From Desulfosporosinus acididurans (GTDB taxonomy: Bacteria; Bacillota; Desulfitobacteriia; Desulfitobacteriales; Desulfitobacteriaceae), in contig NZ_LDZY01000017.1 in NCBI RefSeq assembly GCF_001029285.1, forward strand, positions 1 to 64,000: a DNA stretch of 64,000 bases, given 5' to 3'. The position numbers were made by a program, and so were the translations under genes. Under the pieces are notes generated by a model. The model made no database searches. It was not told where the DNA came from and saw only the letters and a list, made by a program, of their open reading frames with translations. Shown in pieces: positions 9,576 through 18,538 of the stretch (positions within the stretch are counted from its first letter, which is position 1; each line of letters starts with the position of its first letter).

Positions 9576-9628
9576 ACATATGTTTAATTGTTCATATGTA
9601 TTGTAACAAATATGCTCATTACATACAA
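9576..9628 (-). promoter_or_regulatory. cadA promoter with overlapping inverted-repeat operator
   Basis: On the minus strand, -35 TTGTAT (9623-9628) and -10 TACAAT (9600-9605) are 17 bases apart. Immediately after the -10 is a 7-bp perfect inverted repeat, ACATATG / CATATGT (9576-9582 and 9593-9599, 10-base spacer), covering the likely start of transcription. This placement suits repression by the adjacent ArsR/SmtB-type protein, which leaves DNA when it binds metal. Confidence 0.65.
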
Positions 9629-9637
9629 TAAGATTTT

Positions 9638-10045
9638 TTACCTATTTGTATGCTCGTTAATATGTTCAAGCCCTTGATTATACAAACTTAAAACGTGTTC
9701 ATCGTCCAAAGCATAATAAACCATTTTTCCCTCACGCCGATATTTTACCAGCTTATTGCCGCGCAGAACACGTAATTGGTGAGAAGTTGCAGATTGACTT
9801 AGGTTTAATAGTTCTGCCAAATCGCACACGCATAATTCAGCTTTGGCAAGAGCATCGATTATTCTCACTCGCGTCGGATCAGCCAAAGTTTTAAATAATT
9901 CGGCTAAATCATCAGCTTTTTCATAAAGGATAAGTTTATTATCAAAATTATTAATCACCTCTGGGTGTACGCATACAGTTTCACAGATGGGACTATCGTT
10001 TTCTCGTACAATAGTGTTAGAATCAAAATCTTTATCTGAATTCAA
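9638..10045 (-). CDS. cadC: ArsR/SmtB family metal-sensing repressor, CadC-like
   Basis: The 135-residue winged-helix repressor has LADPTRVRIIDAL and the recognition helix LNLSQSATSHQLRVL. Metal-sensing features match CadC: an N-terminal C21-x3-C25-x-H27 and a C72-x-C74 pair in ELCVCDL, the alpha-3N site for Cd/Pb/Zn thiolate binding. A TTG start follows GAGGAG. It precedes cadA by 111 bases that contain a separate promoter and inverted repeat, so it probably represses cadA and perhaps itself. Confidence 0.88.
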   Translation of the reverse strand: MNSDKDFDSNTIVRENDSPICETVCVHPEVINNFDNKLILYEKADDLAELFKTLADPTRVRIIDALAKAELCVCDLAELLNLSQSATSHQLRVLRGNKLVKYRREGKMVYYALDDEHVLSLYNQGLEHINEHTNR

Positions 10046-10616
10046 ACGTTTTCACTCCTCAAGCAATGCCTTTTATTTAATTATAGCAAATTTATACTTC
10101 TTCATTAAGAGAGCATGTTTGGATATTCCGGATAAACAATTTTTCTATCGGATATTTTTGTAAAAATATATTAAGCCAATCAACGAATTTATCGTCTTAT
10201 AAATATAAAATCAACCTTCGCAATTTGTCCATTAGGTAAAACGGGTTTCCTGGAAGGAAGTTGGTCAATCATGATTAATGCAAGTGAGAGTCCATAGATG
10301 ACCGTAAGCGGCACCCCATAATATGTTGGGTTGGCTATTAACCATCTCAACTATTTTTCAACTAACTTCTAAAATGAACATCGGTAGGCTTCTGTGGCCA
10401 CAGTTGCCGATCTGCTTTTAAGAATATCAATTGTTTAGAGTAACAATTTAGGATGAAAATTAACGATAAGGAATATTCCAATATCCATCCCGAAACAACT
10501 CCGTTAATTGTAAATATATAGAGTTAAAACCAACAACCCACTAATGATATCAGAGTTGTTACTATGGTATCCTTTATCATGTTCTCGCAAGAACAAATTC
10601 ATTCTTGGAGGTTAAC
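10046..10616. other. long intergenic region with a short open frame and a palindrome
   Basis: This region separates cadC from the NlpC gene. It holds a possible gene remnant at 10189-10350 (listed separately) and an extended imperfect palindrome at about 10379-10412 centred on CTGTGGCCACAG with outer arms ATCGG/CCGAT. I found no known riboswitch pattern. Confidence 0.4.
10189..10350 (-). CDS. possible 53-residue membrane peptide or gene remnant
   Basis: A TTG-initiated frame encodes about 53 residues with a hydrophobic core (YGVPLTVIYGLSLALIMID) and a tail QLPSRKPVLPNGQ. It has no clear ribosome site and a stop codon directly precedes the TTG. It reads like the end of a larger membrane protein. 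I do not recognise it; it could be a decayed gene or chance. Confidence 0.25.
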   Translation of the reverse strand: MRWLIANPTYYGVPLTVIYGLSLALIMIDQLPSRKPVLPNGQIAKVDFIFIRR

Positions 10617-11081
10617 ATGGTGAAGAAATTTACAACATTAATTATAGCAGTCTTAATCGGAGTTTTATCTTATGTTCCAGTAGCAAGTGCTTCTACTAAT
10701 TCAACTCGTTCCGCAGAAGTCCAGAAGGTTATCGCGAAATCTGAAAGTTATATTGGTACCAAATACGTTTTTGGTGGGACAAGCTATCAAGGTATTGATT
10801 GTTCCGGCCTAACAATGGATGCTTTCAAGGCAGTAGGCATCAATCTTCCGCGAACAAGTACCTATCAGTATAAAGTTGGAACTTTTACCCCAGCCAGCCG
10901 TCTTATACCAGGTGATTTAGTATTCTTTAGTTTTAATTCACGCCATACTGTAACTCATGTTGGAATTTATCTCGGTAACGGAAAATTCATTAATGCCACT
11001 AGTCACAAAGGCGTTACAATAAGCAGCTTTAACTCATACTGGTGGAAAGCATATGTTGGTGCCAAAAGAGTAATAAAGTAA
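10617..11081 (+). CDS. secreted NlpC/P60 peptidoglycan hydrolase
   Basis: The 154-residue protein has a signal peptide (MVKKF, hydrophobic core, cleavage after ASA). An NlpC/P60 domain follows, with catalytic Cys in GIDCSGLTMDAF and His in THVGIYLGNG; FINATSHKGV may hold the third polar residue. These enzymes cut D-Glu/DAP stem-peptide bonds in the wall. ATG 10617 sits behind GGAGG at 10607-10611. There is no SH3 or LysM wall-binding domain, so it is a minimal single-domain version. A strong terminator follows. Confidence 0.88.
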   Translation: MVKKFTTLIIAVLIGVLSYVPVASASTNSTRSAEVQKVIAKSESYIGTKYVFGGTSYQGIDCSGLTMDAFKAVGINLPRTSTYQYKVGTFTPASRLIPGDLVFFSFNSRHTVTHVGIYLGNGKFINATSHKGVTISSFNSYWWKAYVGAKRVIK

Positions 11082-11096
11082 ACCATGAAAAAGACT

Positions 11097-11126
11097 AAAA
11101 GCCGCCCTTGCAGTGGGGCGGCTTTT
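11097..11126 (+). terminator. terminator after the NlpC/P60 gene
   Basis: The 10-bp stem AAAAGCCGCC / GGCGGCTTTT begins 16 bases after the stop. A near copy occurs at 46497-46528. Confidence 0.8.
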
Positions 11127-11278
11127 AATGTGATTATTGTCAACTTCATTCAATCAAAATTGCAGCGAGAGGCAAAATTTATGAGCTTTTTCTCCCAATG
11201 TTATTAATAATTCACATTCTGTGAGAACCTTCGAAAGGTTTCATAAGTGTTTGCACATGAGCCAATCTACCGCCGAGT

Positions 11279-11998
11279 TTACTTTAACTCTATAGGTTCA
11301 TCGAAAATATGCTTCGCCTGAGATTCAGTAATAACACCATAATCAACCATACATTGAATAACCTGATTTTGTCGCTCACGAGCAAGCCCCATATTGATAA
11401 ATGGGTCATATACGCTTGGTGCATTGGGCAGTCCAGCAAGCATAGTAAGTTCTCCATCGTTTAATTGTGAAGGAGCTTTAGCAAAGTAAGTCTCTGCCGC
11501 TTGATACAGTCCATTAGCCCCATGTCCAAAGTAAATGACATTGGCATACAGTTCAAACGTTTCTTGCTTACTCAGCGTGTCATAGATACCAATAGCGTAA
11601 ACACTTTCCCGTAATTTCCATTTCAATGATTTTTTGATATCACTCAAGAGAGTATTATGAATTAACTGCTGCGTGATTGTGGACCCACCTTGTAGAGGCT
11701 GTTTGGCACTTAAATCCACCAATATTGCACGTAGAATTCCTCTGAAATCGATACCCTGATTTGTAAAGAAGCTCCGATCTTCAGTTGAGATCACAGCGTT
11801 CCTATACATTTCCGGTATTTCATTGTAAGTTAGATAACGGGTATGATGAACTTTTACTTGACTAACTACAATACTTCGCACCTGGTCAGATATTCGGTAA
11901 TCATAGGTAAAGTAAAACTTTAAACCAAACCAGCCAATACATAAAACCACGAACATGAAAATAAAAAGTCTAAACAAACCTTTAATGAATCGTTTCAC
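11279..11998 (-). CDS. monofunctional peptidoglycan glycosyltransferase (GT51)
   Basis: The 239-residue protein has one N-terminal membrane anchor (residues about 8-28) and a GT51 domain that polymerises lipid II into glycan strands outside the membrane. Diagnostic motifs are STEDRSFFTNQGID (catalytic Glu) and GGSTITQQL, with the second Glu in KWKLRESVYA. There is no transpeptidase domain, which makes it an MtgA-like enzyme. A GTG start follows GGAGG. Confidence 0.88.
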   Translation of the reverse strand: MKRFIKGLFRLFIFMFVVLCIGWFGLKFYFTYDYRISDQVRSIVVSQVKVHHTRYLTYNEIPEMYRNAVISTEDRSFFTNQGIDFRGILRAILVDLSAKQPLQGGSTITQQLIHNTLLSDIKKSLKWKLRESVYAIGIYDTLSKQETFELYANVIYFGHGANGLYQAAETYFAKAPSQLNDGELTMLAGLPNAPSVYDPFINMGLARERQNQVIQCMVDYGVITESQAKHIFDEPIELK

Positions 11999-12150
11999 GA
12001 ATTCCTCCGCTAAGCTTTATTTGAAAGTGGGGCCCATTAAGGAAACTTTACTCTCCAACTTCAGTAATAGCTTCCTTATGAGAGACAACTTAAAAACGAT
12101 TTCAAATATTATCTGTTATTATACGAAGATTAATCCGGTAAAAAATGTAA

Positions 12151-13557
12151 TTACTTCAATTTACCCTCTCCCGATTCAATTGGAATTCGAATGGTTACCA
12201 TACCCCCACCAGTCTCTGAAGAGTTTTCTGCCAATAGTCTTCCCTTATGCTGCACAGCAATGGAATTGGCAATAAATAACCCCATTCCATAATGGGCTTT
12301 TGACGAACGGCTTTTATCGCCCATATAAAACTGCTGTGTGGCATTTTTAAGGGCATCCTCCGAAAAACCATTACCAGAATCAACGACGCAGAATTGAACA
12401 GTATCGCCTGCAAAGCCAACATCGAAAACGATTGTCCCACCTTGCGGCGAAAAATCTACAGCATTGGCAGCAATATTCAAAATTGCCCGTTGCAGCAAAT
12501 CGGAATCTGCGTGCAAGCTTTGCGGAAGATTTCTGGTTTTAAAATCAAGAGACAACCTCTTGACCGCCATTAGTGCAGAAATCTGCTTATGGATTTTCGT
12601 AATAAAAGTACCTGTGTCAAGAATTTCTTTATGTAGAGAAAATCCCATTTCAGCCTTGGAAATTTCGATCAGCGTTCTGACGTATTGTTCCATCTGACGA
12701 GCACTGTCTATAATGTAGCCAGTGTAACTCTTCTGCTCTTCTGTCTGGTTTGTTTCAGACAGCAAATCTACATTTCCGCGAATAATGGTGATCGGCGTCT
12801 TAATATCATGCGCAAGTGCCGAGATTTGTTCCCGTCGGGTCTGCTCCTGATCCCACTGCTTTTGCAAAGACTCTTTTAGAGCTTCTTTCATTTTGTCTAT
12901 GGAATACAGCACATTGTCGATTTCATAGATTCCGCTCGATTCAACAGAAAAATTCAGATCATGATTCTGAATTTTTTCCGTTGCCTTTTCCAAACTGTGC
13001 AGTTTTTTCGTCAGTTTTCTTCCGAAGGAGGATGCTAGCAAAAAAACTTCCAATAGGAATCCGAGACCCAATACAAGTTCAAAAAGGATTTCCGGGGAGG
13101 GCAAAAACTGACGCAAAACCGGCGAGCTGAACTGCGCAAGCAGCGTATACCGGACAATGCAAATCTCATTTCGGCGGGGAATAGGTAAATAGTAATATAT
13201 AAAATCTCGGTCCCGTCCTTGCTTCTGCGTCAAATCCCATGCCATTGCAGCATCTTTTTTATTAAAATTTCCCGAAACGAACCTGCCTTGCCGTGTAAAA
13301 ACTCCATAGCTGCATGTTTCCGGTATCATATCCGGTGTGACAGTATTGCTGCTTGCAATCTTTTCTTTCATGACGGATAGCTGCACTTCCCCGTAGTTGG
13401 CCGGCAAAATAACGCTATTTGTCAGAAGTAGGTCGAAGATTGCGAAGAGCGAAACGACAAACAGAATTGTTCCAAGGCAAAAAACAGCTAGATACCCTGT
13501 GAAAAGTCGGCGCAGTTTTTGAGGTTGACGCCGATGTTCGTTATTTCTCAGCGCCAT
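12151..13557 (-). CDS. sensor histidine kinase of the peptide-immunity operon
   Basis: The 468-residue kinase has a first membrane helix near residue 25-45, an extracytoplasmic loop of about 110 residues, a second helix near 155-175, then HAMP. HisKA is ALAHDIKTPITII (phospho-His), followed by N box ILNIAANAVDFSP, G1 DSGNGFS and G2 YGMGLFIANSIA. The class is VanS/CprK-like. Its start overlaps the regulator stop by 10 bases. Together with the regulator and the ABC genes upstream it probably detects antimicrobial peptides or cell-envelope stress; the ligand is not readable. Confidence 0.85.
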   Translation of the reverse strand: MALRNNEHRRQPQKLRRLFTGYLAVFCLGTILFVVSLFAIFDLLLTNSVILPANYGEVQLSVMKEKIASSNTVTPDMIPETCSYGVFTRQGRFVSGNFNKKDAAMAWDLTQKQGRDRDFIYYYLPIPRRNEICIVRYTLLAQFSSPVLRQFLPSPEILFELVLGLGFLLEVFLLASSFGRKLTKKLHSLEKATEKIQNHDLNFSVESSGIYEIDNVLYSIDKMKEALKESLQKQWDQEQTRREQISALAHDIKTPITIIRGNVDLLSETNQTEEQKSYTGYIIDSARQMEQYVRTLIEISKAEMGFSLHKEILDTGTFITKIHKQISALMAVKRLSLDFKTRNLPQSLHADSDLLQRAILNIAANAVDFSPQGGTIVFDVGFAGDTVQFCVVDSGNGFSEDALKNATQQFYMGDKSRSSKAHYGMGLFIANSIAVQHKGRLLAENSSETGGGMVTIRIPIESGEGKLK

Positions 13558-14207
13558 CGGTAACCAATCCCCCAAATGGTCTCAATCGGCGATACCTTCT
13601 CGGAGGAGAATTTGGCGCGGATATTCTTGATATGTTCCACGACAGCACTGCTTTCACCGACAGCATCGAAGCCGAAAACAGTCTCATAGATCTTTTCTTT
13701 GGAAAAAACCTGTCCTCGGTTGCAGGCGAGAAATTCACAAATATCATATTCACCCTTCGTTAACGGAACAGATTGATCATCAACCATCACTGTTTTACCA
13801 GACAGATCAAAAGAAATGGCGTCCAGGCAAAGCATATTATGCTTGGGTCGGCTTTCCCGCCGCAGATGGGCGCTAATGCGCGCCCGGAGTTCCCCGGCAC
13901 CGAAAGGCTTCAGCAGGTAATCATCGGCACCCTCACTAAGCCCCGTCATAACATCACCTTCCATCGACTTTGCTGTAAGAAACAGAATAGGGCAATCCAC
14001 CCTTTCCCGTATCCGCCGGCAAAGCACAAATCCATCAACACCCGGCATCATCACATCAAGAAGGATTAAATTGAATCGTCCCAACTGCAAATCAAATATC
14101 TTTTTAGGCTCATTGACAGTAACGACAGTATGTCCATCTTTGCACAGAATGTTCCTAAGCAGAACAAGAACCCCTTGATCATCGTCAACCGTCAATATAT
14201 TAGCCAT
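13548..14207 (-). CDS. OmpR-type response regulator
   Basis: The 219-residue regulator has an N-terminal receiver domain (acidic DDD near residue 8, phospho-Asp in LLDVMMPGVDG, Lys in LFLTAKS) and a C-terminal winged helix (LTKGEYDICEFLACNRGQVFSKEKIYE). It is translated just before the kinase, with overlap. The tandem 11-base direct repeats upstream of the ATPase gene (16509-16530) fit the spacing such regulators bind, which suggests autoregulation of the operon. Confidence 0.88.
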   Translation of the reverse strand: MANILTVDDDQGVLVLLRNILCKDGHTVVTVNEPKKIFDLQLGRFNLILLDVMMPGVDGFVLCRRIRERVDCPILFLTAKSMEGDVMTGLSEGADDYLLKPFGAGELRARISAHLRRESRPKHNMLCLDAISFDLSGKTVMVDDQSVPLTKGEYDICEFLACNRGQVFSKEKIYETVFGFDAVGESSAVVEHIKNIRAKFSSEKVSPIETIWGIGYRWR

Positions 14208-14273
14208 AAAACCATCCCCATTCTTCTAAAGTATAGCGATTCTCTTGTTTGTAAGCAACAGAGACAAAAGCAG

Positions 14274-15026
14274 CTATTCCTCTGCTCTCTTCCCTTCCCA
14301 GCTCAAAAACCAGATAATAGAGAAAACAAATATCAATAGGGTTTCAAGGACACATAGCACAATACCTGTCCGTAAGCCGCAGGCCGTCGGCATAGATCCG
14401 CCAAAATTGGTTATACCGAAAACCTTTAAAAAATGAAGGACCCAAGCACAGGGAATGAACATCCATTTTCCGTCACCAAGGCCCGTAATCAGCAGAGCAG
14501 ACAACAGACTTTCCACAATACCGATACTAATGGAAACTCCTTTATTGAAGCGGAAGCTTAAAAATAGATGCAGGAAATACAGAAAAATATTACTGCTAAA
14601 CAAAATTGCAGCTCCGGATAAATAAAATTCCGGTCCAATCGGTACGTGATGCAGGATAACGGCAAATCCTGCTTCAAAACCAAGAGCGGCGAGCAACACA
14701 GCGCCAGACCCGAGCAACAGGAGCAAGGCAGACAAGCTCAGAAAGGGCCGCAGCTTGGATGGATTCGTTAACAGTTGCTGATAATTACCTGCTTCCGTCT
14801 CCTGATCGCCAATCATAGAGCAGACAATAGCGATAAGCGTCGGAAATGAGAGAGCGATTGCCCCCAGACAGTCGAGCGCATTCAACCCGGGAGACTGCTT
14901 GGAGAAGGCGAAGATTAGAAGCAAAATAGAGATTCCGACAATTGGAATAAGAAAATGAATCCATAATACAGGCCTTCTTTTGATTTTGATAAAATCAGCC
15001 TGCAGGCAGTGAATAAACTCTATCAT
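14274..15026 (-). CDS. ABC-2 type permease, lantibiotic-immunity MutG/EpiG class
   Basis: The 250-residue protein has six predicted membrane helices and the family opening LQADFIKIKRRPVLWIHFLIP. The GDQETEAGNYQQLLTNPSKLR stretch after the second helix is typical of the permeases in LanFEG, BcrAB and CprABC transporters. With the other permease and the ATPase it should form an exporter that removes cationic peptides or bacitracin-like drugs from the membrane. It starts one base after the previous gene's stop. Confidence 0.82.
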   Translation of the reverse strand: MIEFIHCLQADFIKIKRRPVLWIHFLIPIVGISILLLIFAFSKQSPGLNALDCLGAIALSFPTLIAIVCSMIGDQETEAGNYQQLLTNPSKLRPFLSLSALLLLLGSGAVLLAALGFEAGFAVILHHVPIGPEFYLSGAAILFSSNIFLYFLHLFLSFRFNKGVSISIGIVESLLSALLITGLGDGKWMFIPCAWVLHFLKVFGITNFGGSMPTACGLRTGIVLCVLETLLIFVFSIIWFLSWEGKRAEE

Positions 15027-15764
15027 TTATTTTGCCTCCAGTCTGCGGTATGGTAAGGCGGTAAGCACGGACAAAACTATGAATAAAACCAAAGTAATGA
15101 GAACGCCTGACACTATTACGCTGAATGAAAGCAGCGGATCGTTTGCCGGAACCGTTAATCCGTTTGGCAGTACATGAATAACAGGGCACATCAGCCGTGT
15201 CGGAATTGCAAAAGGTATCCACCAATATATACTTTTGGCCGCAAATATAACGCCTAAAATATTTCCCACAAGGTTTATAAAGATAGCAGCAAAAGAGCCC
15301 AATCTATCCGCGATAAGCATACAAAAGGGTATTTGCCATAAGAAGGTAACAAACAGCAGAAGACTTGCTGTGCCACTTTGAGCCAGAGTGAAAAAGCTTC
15401 CAAATATATGCCCGCCAATTGTTACGCCAATGAAGAAAACCACACATGATATACCATAGAGCAGGATGCAGGCCCCAACCTTTCCCAACCAGATTCTCCT
15501 TGGCTCAATAGCAAGACTCATAATTCCACGGTAATTCAGCTTCTTTTTATCCTTTTGCACGATACCGGCACAGATGAGGGAAAGCATACCGGGCAGCAGC
15601 ATCGTGTACCACCAATTAAAACTGCCGGACTGAAAAAATGTCCCTGCTCCCAATAGAGCACAAAGCAGCATTGTGACAATAGGCGCTAAGAAGGCAGCCC
15701 TTTTAGTGAACGTGCGTTTTAGTTTTTGATATTCACTGGAAATAAGCCTGAACACTTGCCTCAC
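15027..15764 (-). CDS. ABC-2 type permease, MutE/EpiE class
   Basis: The 245-residue protein has six helices and the opening LISSEYQKLKRTFTKRAAFLAP. A QKDKKKLNYRGIMSLAIEPRRIWLGK-like loop is characteristic of the LanE permeases. It overlaps the ATPase gene by four bases (ATGA type), so translation is coupled. It is a partner of the permease at 14274. Confidence 0.82.
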   Translation of the reverse strand: MRQVFRLISSEYQKLKRTFTKRAAFLAPIVTMLLCALLGAGTFFQSGSFNWWYTMLLPGMLSLICAGIVQKDKKKLNYRGIMSLAIEPRRIWLGKVGACILLYGISCVVFFIGVTIGGHIFGSFFTLAQSGTASLLLFVTFLWQIPFCMLIADRLGSFAAIFINLVGNILGVIFAAKSIYWWIPFAIPTRLMCPVIHVLPNGLTVPANDPLLSFSVIVSGVLITLVLFIVLSVLTALPYRRLEAK

Positions 15765-16465
15765 CCCACTTTCCGATTCATCGCGACGACTTGCATAAAC
15801 AATTCTTCGAGATTCTGTCCGGGATTAACAACGTCCTGATAGCCTAAAACGCCGTTGGCAATGATGCCGATGTGGTCAACGATCTGCTCAACTTCGGACA
15901 AAATGTGGCTGGAGAGAATCACGGTAATACCCTGTCGGGGAAATGACTTGATCAGTTCCCTCAATTCATGAATACCTATGGGATCAAGACCGTTGGTCGG
16001 CTCGTCCAGGATCAATAATTTCGGATGATTCAAAAGGGCAAGAGCAATACCAAGGCGCTGCTTCATACCCATGGAGAATTGTCCCGCGCGTTTTTTCCCC
16101 GTGTCCTTTAGATCAACAATGGCGAGCACTTCGCTGATACGGGATTCAGGAAGGCCCAATAACGTCGTCCTGACTTTCAGGTTTTCATAAGCCGTCAGAT
16201 TTTCATACAGGGGCGGAGATTCGATCAAGCAGCCAATATCGTTAAGATCTTTTCTCCGCCACCGATGCCCTTCAAAAAGTATCTGACCGGATGTCGGGCG
16301 GAGCATACCTGTGATCATTTTCAGCGTTGTTGACTTACCAGCACCATTTGGCCCAAGCAGGCCGTAGATTGAGTTTTCTGCGATAGACAGCGAAATATTG
16401 GTTACCACGTTCTGCCCTTTAAATGTTTTGCAAAGATCTTTGGTCTGTAAAATGGTGTTTCCCAT
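15761..16465 (-). CDS. ABC transporter ATPase, bacitracin/lantibiotic immunity type
   Basis: The 234-residue nucleotide-binding subunit has Walker A LLGPNGAGKST, signature QFSMGMKQRLGIA, Walker B LLILDEPTNGLDP and switch His in VILSSH. It is of the BcrA/LanF/CprA type. It is first gene of the ATPase-permease-permease-regulator-kinase operon. ATG 16465 is chosen as start because the AAGGG site would abut the earlier ATG codons at 16474 and 16471. Confidence 0.88.
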   Translation of the reverse strand: MGNTILQTKDLCKTFKGQNVVTNISLSIAENSIYGLLGPNGAGKSTTLKMITGMLRPTSGQILFEGHRWRRKDLNDIGCLIESPPLYENLTAYENLKVRTTLLGLPESRISEVLAIVDLKDTGKKRAGQFSMGMKQRLGIALALLNHPKLLILDEPTNGLDPIGIHELRELIKSFPRQGITVILSSHILSEVEQIVDHIGIIANGVLGYQDVVNPGQNLEELFMQVVAMNRKVG

Positions 16466-16508
16466 TTTCATCATCCCTTCATTTGTTTGTTAACATTATA
16501 AAAGGCAA

Positions 16509-16530
16509 TTATAAGGATTTTATAAGGAAT
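16509..16530 (-). promoter_or_regulatory. tandem 11-base direct repeats upstream of the ABC operon
   Basis: TTATAAGGA occurs at 16509-16517 and again at 16520-16528, exactly 11 bases apart, 44-56 bases before the ATPase start. OmpR-type regulators bind direct repeats of this period. The repeats also form AT-rich -10-like sequence, so the match is suggestive only. Confidence 0.4.
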
Positions 16531-16621
16531 TGTTTTATCCTCATAGAAACTGAATTAATATACGTTGACATTGCAATTTCGCAATTGAATAAAACGATGG
16601 GTTGTTTCTTCAATCGCGAAC

Positions 16622-16655
16622 AAAATCCCTCCCACCATTACGGCAAGAGGGATTT
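16622..16655 (-). terminator. hairpin downstream of the MFS gene
   Basis: AAATCCCTC and GAGGGATTT form a 9-bp stem; on the minus strand it is followed by TTTTG. It lies about 120 bases after the MFS stop with a repeat relic in between. Confidence 0.5.
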
Positions 16656-16657
16656 AA

Positions 16658-16713
16658 GTTATCCGGTTTTTAAGACTTCCACTTAAGTGAGGGTGGGTCC
16701 TCCTTCGCCGCTA
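16658..16713 (+). repeat. dispersed hairpin repeat, copy A (partial)
   Basis: This is the left end of the ~180-bp repeat: TTATCC-GTTTTTAAGAC, the ACTT hairpin, GTGGGTCC, then CTCCTTCGCCGCTA. The right two thirds are missing. It lies in the 310-base gap between the MFS gene and the ABC operon. Confidence 0.7.
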
Positions 16714-16776
16714 TCCACAAATAAGCCTTGATCTCTAAAGCGTTCACATGATCTAATTGAGCCCTTTACTCTAAAG

Positions 16777-18021
16777 TTAAGGATTAGTCTTCGCTTTATC
16801 ATAGTTGCCAAAAACCCATTGATAAAGCCCGGCATTAATCAATTGCAAGCCCGCAGTTAAGATCAAAGGTAATGCCAAAAGACCTGTTTCAAACATGTAT
16901 CCTGATATGGCAGGACCAACAGCTGATGGCAGCCGCATAGACAAGGCATTGATACTTGTAGCCAGACCTCTTCGCTTATCACGGGTCAGACTGGCACTTA
17001 AGGCTGATCTGCTGCCTTGTGTACCACGATTAATAGCGTTTCTAATCACATAGATAAATGAAGCTAAACTAAAATTCGGCATAAAGGGCAGTGCCACCAT
17101 TAACATAGACCCAATTACTCTCATCCAGGTGACAGACTTTACCATGCCGTACTTGTCCGCCATAAATCCATTGATTACTGAAAATATTCCTGTCAACAGA
17201 AATGACAGCGAAAGAGTTACACCAATTGCTTCTGTACCAACATGATATCTTAGACTGAACCAATACGCCATCATTGGTCCGGTTAACCCGACCGCAATAC
17301 CATTGATTGTGTTTACCAGGGCAAATTTAAGCATGGCCATATTTTCCTGACGACGTATATTAGTTTCACTGGTTGGGATGACTTTTTCATTTTTAATTTC
17401 CGTTTTTACCGGACTATCGGAATCATCTTTTATTTCTTCAGTATTCAGTAAAACAACGGTACATATTAGAGAGAACACCGCCACCAGGATAAAAATCGGC
17501 CGGTAGGCCAACAGCGGACTGCTTACGTGCATCAAGCCAGGCAAACCGCCGATGGCTGCCCCCAGAGCCATCCCTATAAAACCGATCGCATTATTCAGGC
17601 TAAATACTTTTCCGCGCTGGGACTGTTTTACACAGCGAGCCAGCCAAGCCTGTTCGGCTGGACTGAAAGGACCTGCGGCACCACTTTGACCCCGACCAAA
17701 CCCTACAACTACTATGGCTAAAACAAGTACAATCGCTTTAGTAGTAAAACAAGAGGCAACGGCTGCTACCATGGTCATTAACTCAAATATCAGCAAAAAC
17801 GGTTTTCTTCCTAACTTATCACTGATAATACCAACTAACAAGATCAGGATTGCTCCGAACAAGCCGGCAGCTGATGTTACCCCGCCGATCATAGTACCAC
17901 TCCAATGAAGTGCTGCTAAATAAAGGGTAATATCTACAACCATCGCTCCTTGCCCAATACTGCGTAATCCCCTAATAAGCATTAATCTCTTTGCTACACT
18001 GTGAATTTCAGTACCAAACAT
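16777..18021 (-). CDS. MFS transporter (probable drug efflux)
   Basis: The 414-residue protein has about twelve membrane helices. The MFS loop motif after helix 2 is GIISDKLGRKPFLL, and a second-half version is FMADKYGMVKS. A charged loop (EEIKDDSDSPVKTEIK) splits the halves. It lies 51 bases after the MarR regulator on the same strand, so it is likely the pump that regulator controls. The substrate is unknown. Confidence 0.82.
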   Translation of the reverse strand: MFGTEIHSVAKRLMLIRGLRSIGQGAMVVDITLYLAALHWSGTMIGGVTSAAGLFGAILILLVGIISDKLGRKPFLLIFELMTMVAAVASCFTTKAIVLVLAIVVVGFGRGQSGAAGPFSPAEQAWLARCVKQSQRGKVFSLNNAIGFIGMALGAAIGGLPGLMHVSSPLLAYRPIFILVAVFSLICTVVLLNTEEIKDDSDSPVKTEIKNEKVIPTSETNIRRQENMAMLKFALVNTINGIAVGLTGPMMAYWFSLRYHVGTEAIGVTLSLSFLLTGIFSVINGFMADKYGMVKSVTWMRVIGSMLMVALPFMPNFSLASFIYVIRNAINRGTQGSRSALSASLTRDKRRGLATSINALSMRLPSAVGPAISGYMFETGLLALPLILTAGLQLINAGLYQWVFGNYDKAKTNP

Positions 18022-18072
18022 ATATAAACTCCTCTTACTTTATATTTCCTTACCGCAATGATATCGAAAAAG

Positions 18073-18519
18073 TCAACTATCATCTCTCAAAGATTTAACG
18101 TACTTTTGTACATTTTCCTCGATTTTCTGCAGTAAGTTAGTTATCTCTTCTCTTTCTGGATCCTCAAAATTCTTAATCATTATTTCTGTTATGTCATGTA
18201 AACCGCTTTTAATTGAGGGCATCAATTTCTCCCCTTTTTCTGTTAAACAGGATCTAATGATTTGTTTATCGTCTTCATCTCTATCGGTATGAATATAGCC
18301 CAGCGCCTCAAGCTTTTTTATAGCTCTGTGGGTATTGGCACGGTCTATTTTAACTCGTTCACTTAAATCCTTTTGATTAATACCAGGGTTTAAAGCGATA
18401 TTTATTAGAATAGTATGCTGCCCACAACCAATACCATATTGTTCAAACTGTTTATTAATGAGAATGCTTTGATAACGGTATATTGACGCGATATATCTAC
18501 CTATTGAATGTTTTTCCAT
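18073..18519 (-). CDS. MarR family regulator
   Basis: The 148-residue winged-helix regulator shows the MarR layout: helix GQHTILINIALNPGINQKDLSERV, recognition helix IDRANTHRAIKKLEALGYI, and wing HTDRDEDDKQIIRSCLTEKG. It starts the MFS operon. Its own promoter is embedded in two interlocking inverted repeats, so autorepression released by a ligand is likely. Confidence 0.88.
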   Translation of the reverse strand: MEKHSIGRYIASIYRYQSILINKQFEQYGIGCGQHTILINIALNPGINQKDLSERVKIDRANTHRAIKKLEALGYIHTDRDEDDKQIIRSCLTEKGEKLMPSIKSGLHDITEIMIKNFEDPEREEITNLLQKIEENVQKYVKSLRDDS

Positions 18520-18538
18520 GATATAATTCCTTTCTAAA

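Noticed and set aside
10379-10412. Palindromic stretch that might be a riboswitch or c-di-AMP/c-di-GMP element ahead of the NlpC gene
   Set aside because: It does not match the known ydaO or GEMM core patterns, and the downstream distance of about 200 bases is long.
12195-13130. Several frames of 64-106 codons opposite or inside the histidine kinase
   Set aside because: All are shadows of the kinase gene, without ribosome sites or domain signals.
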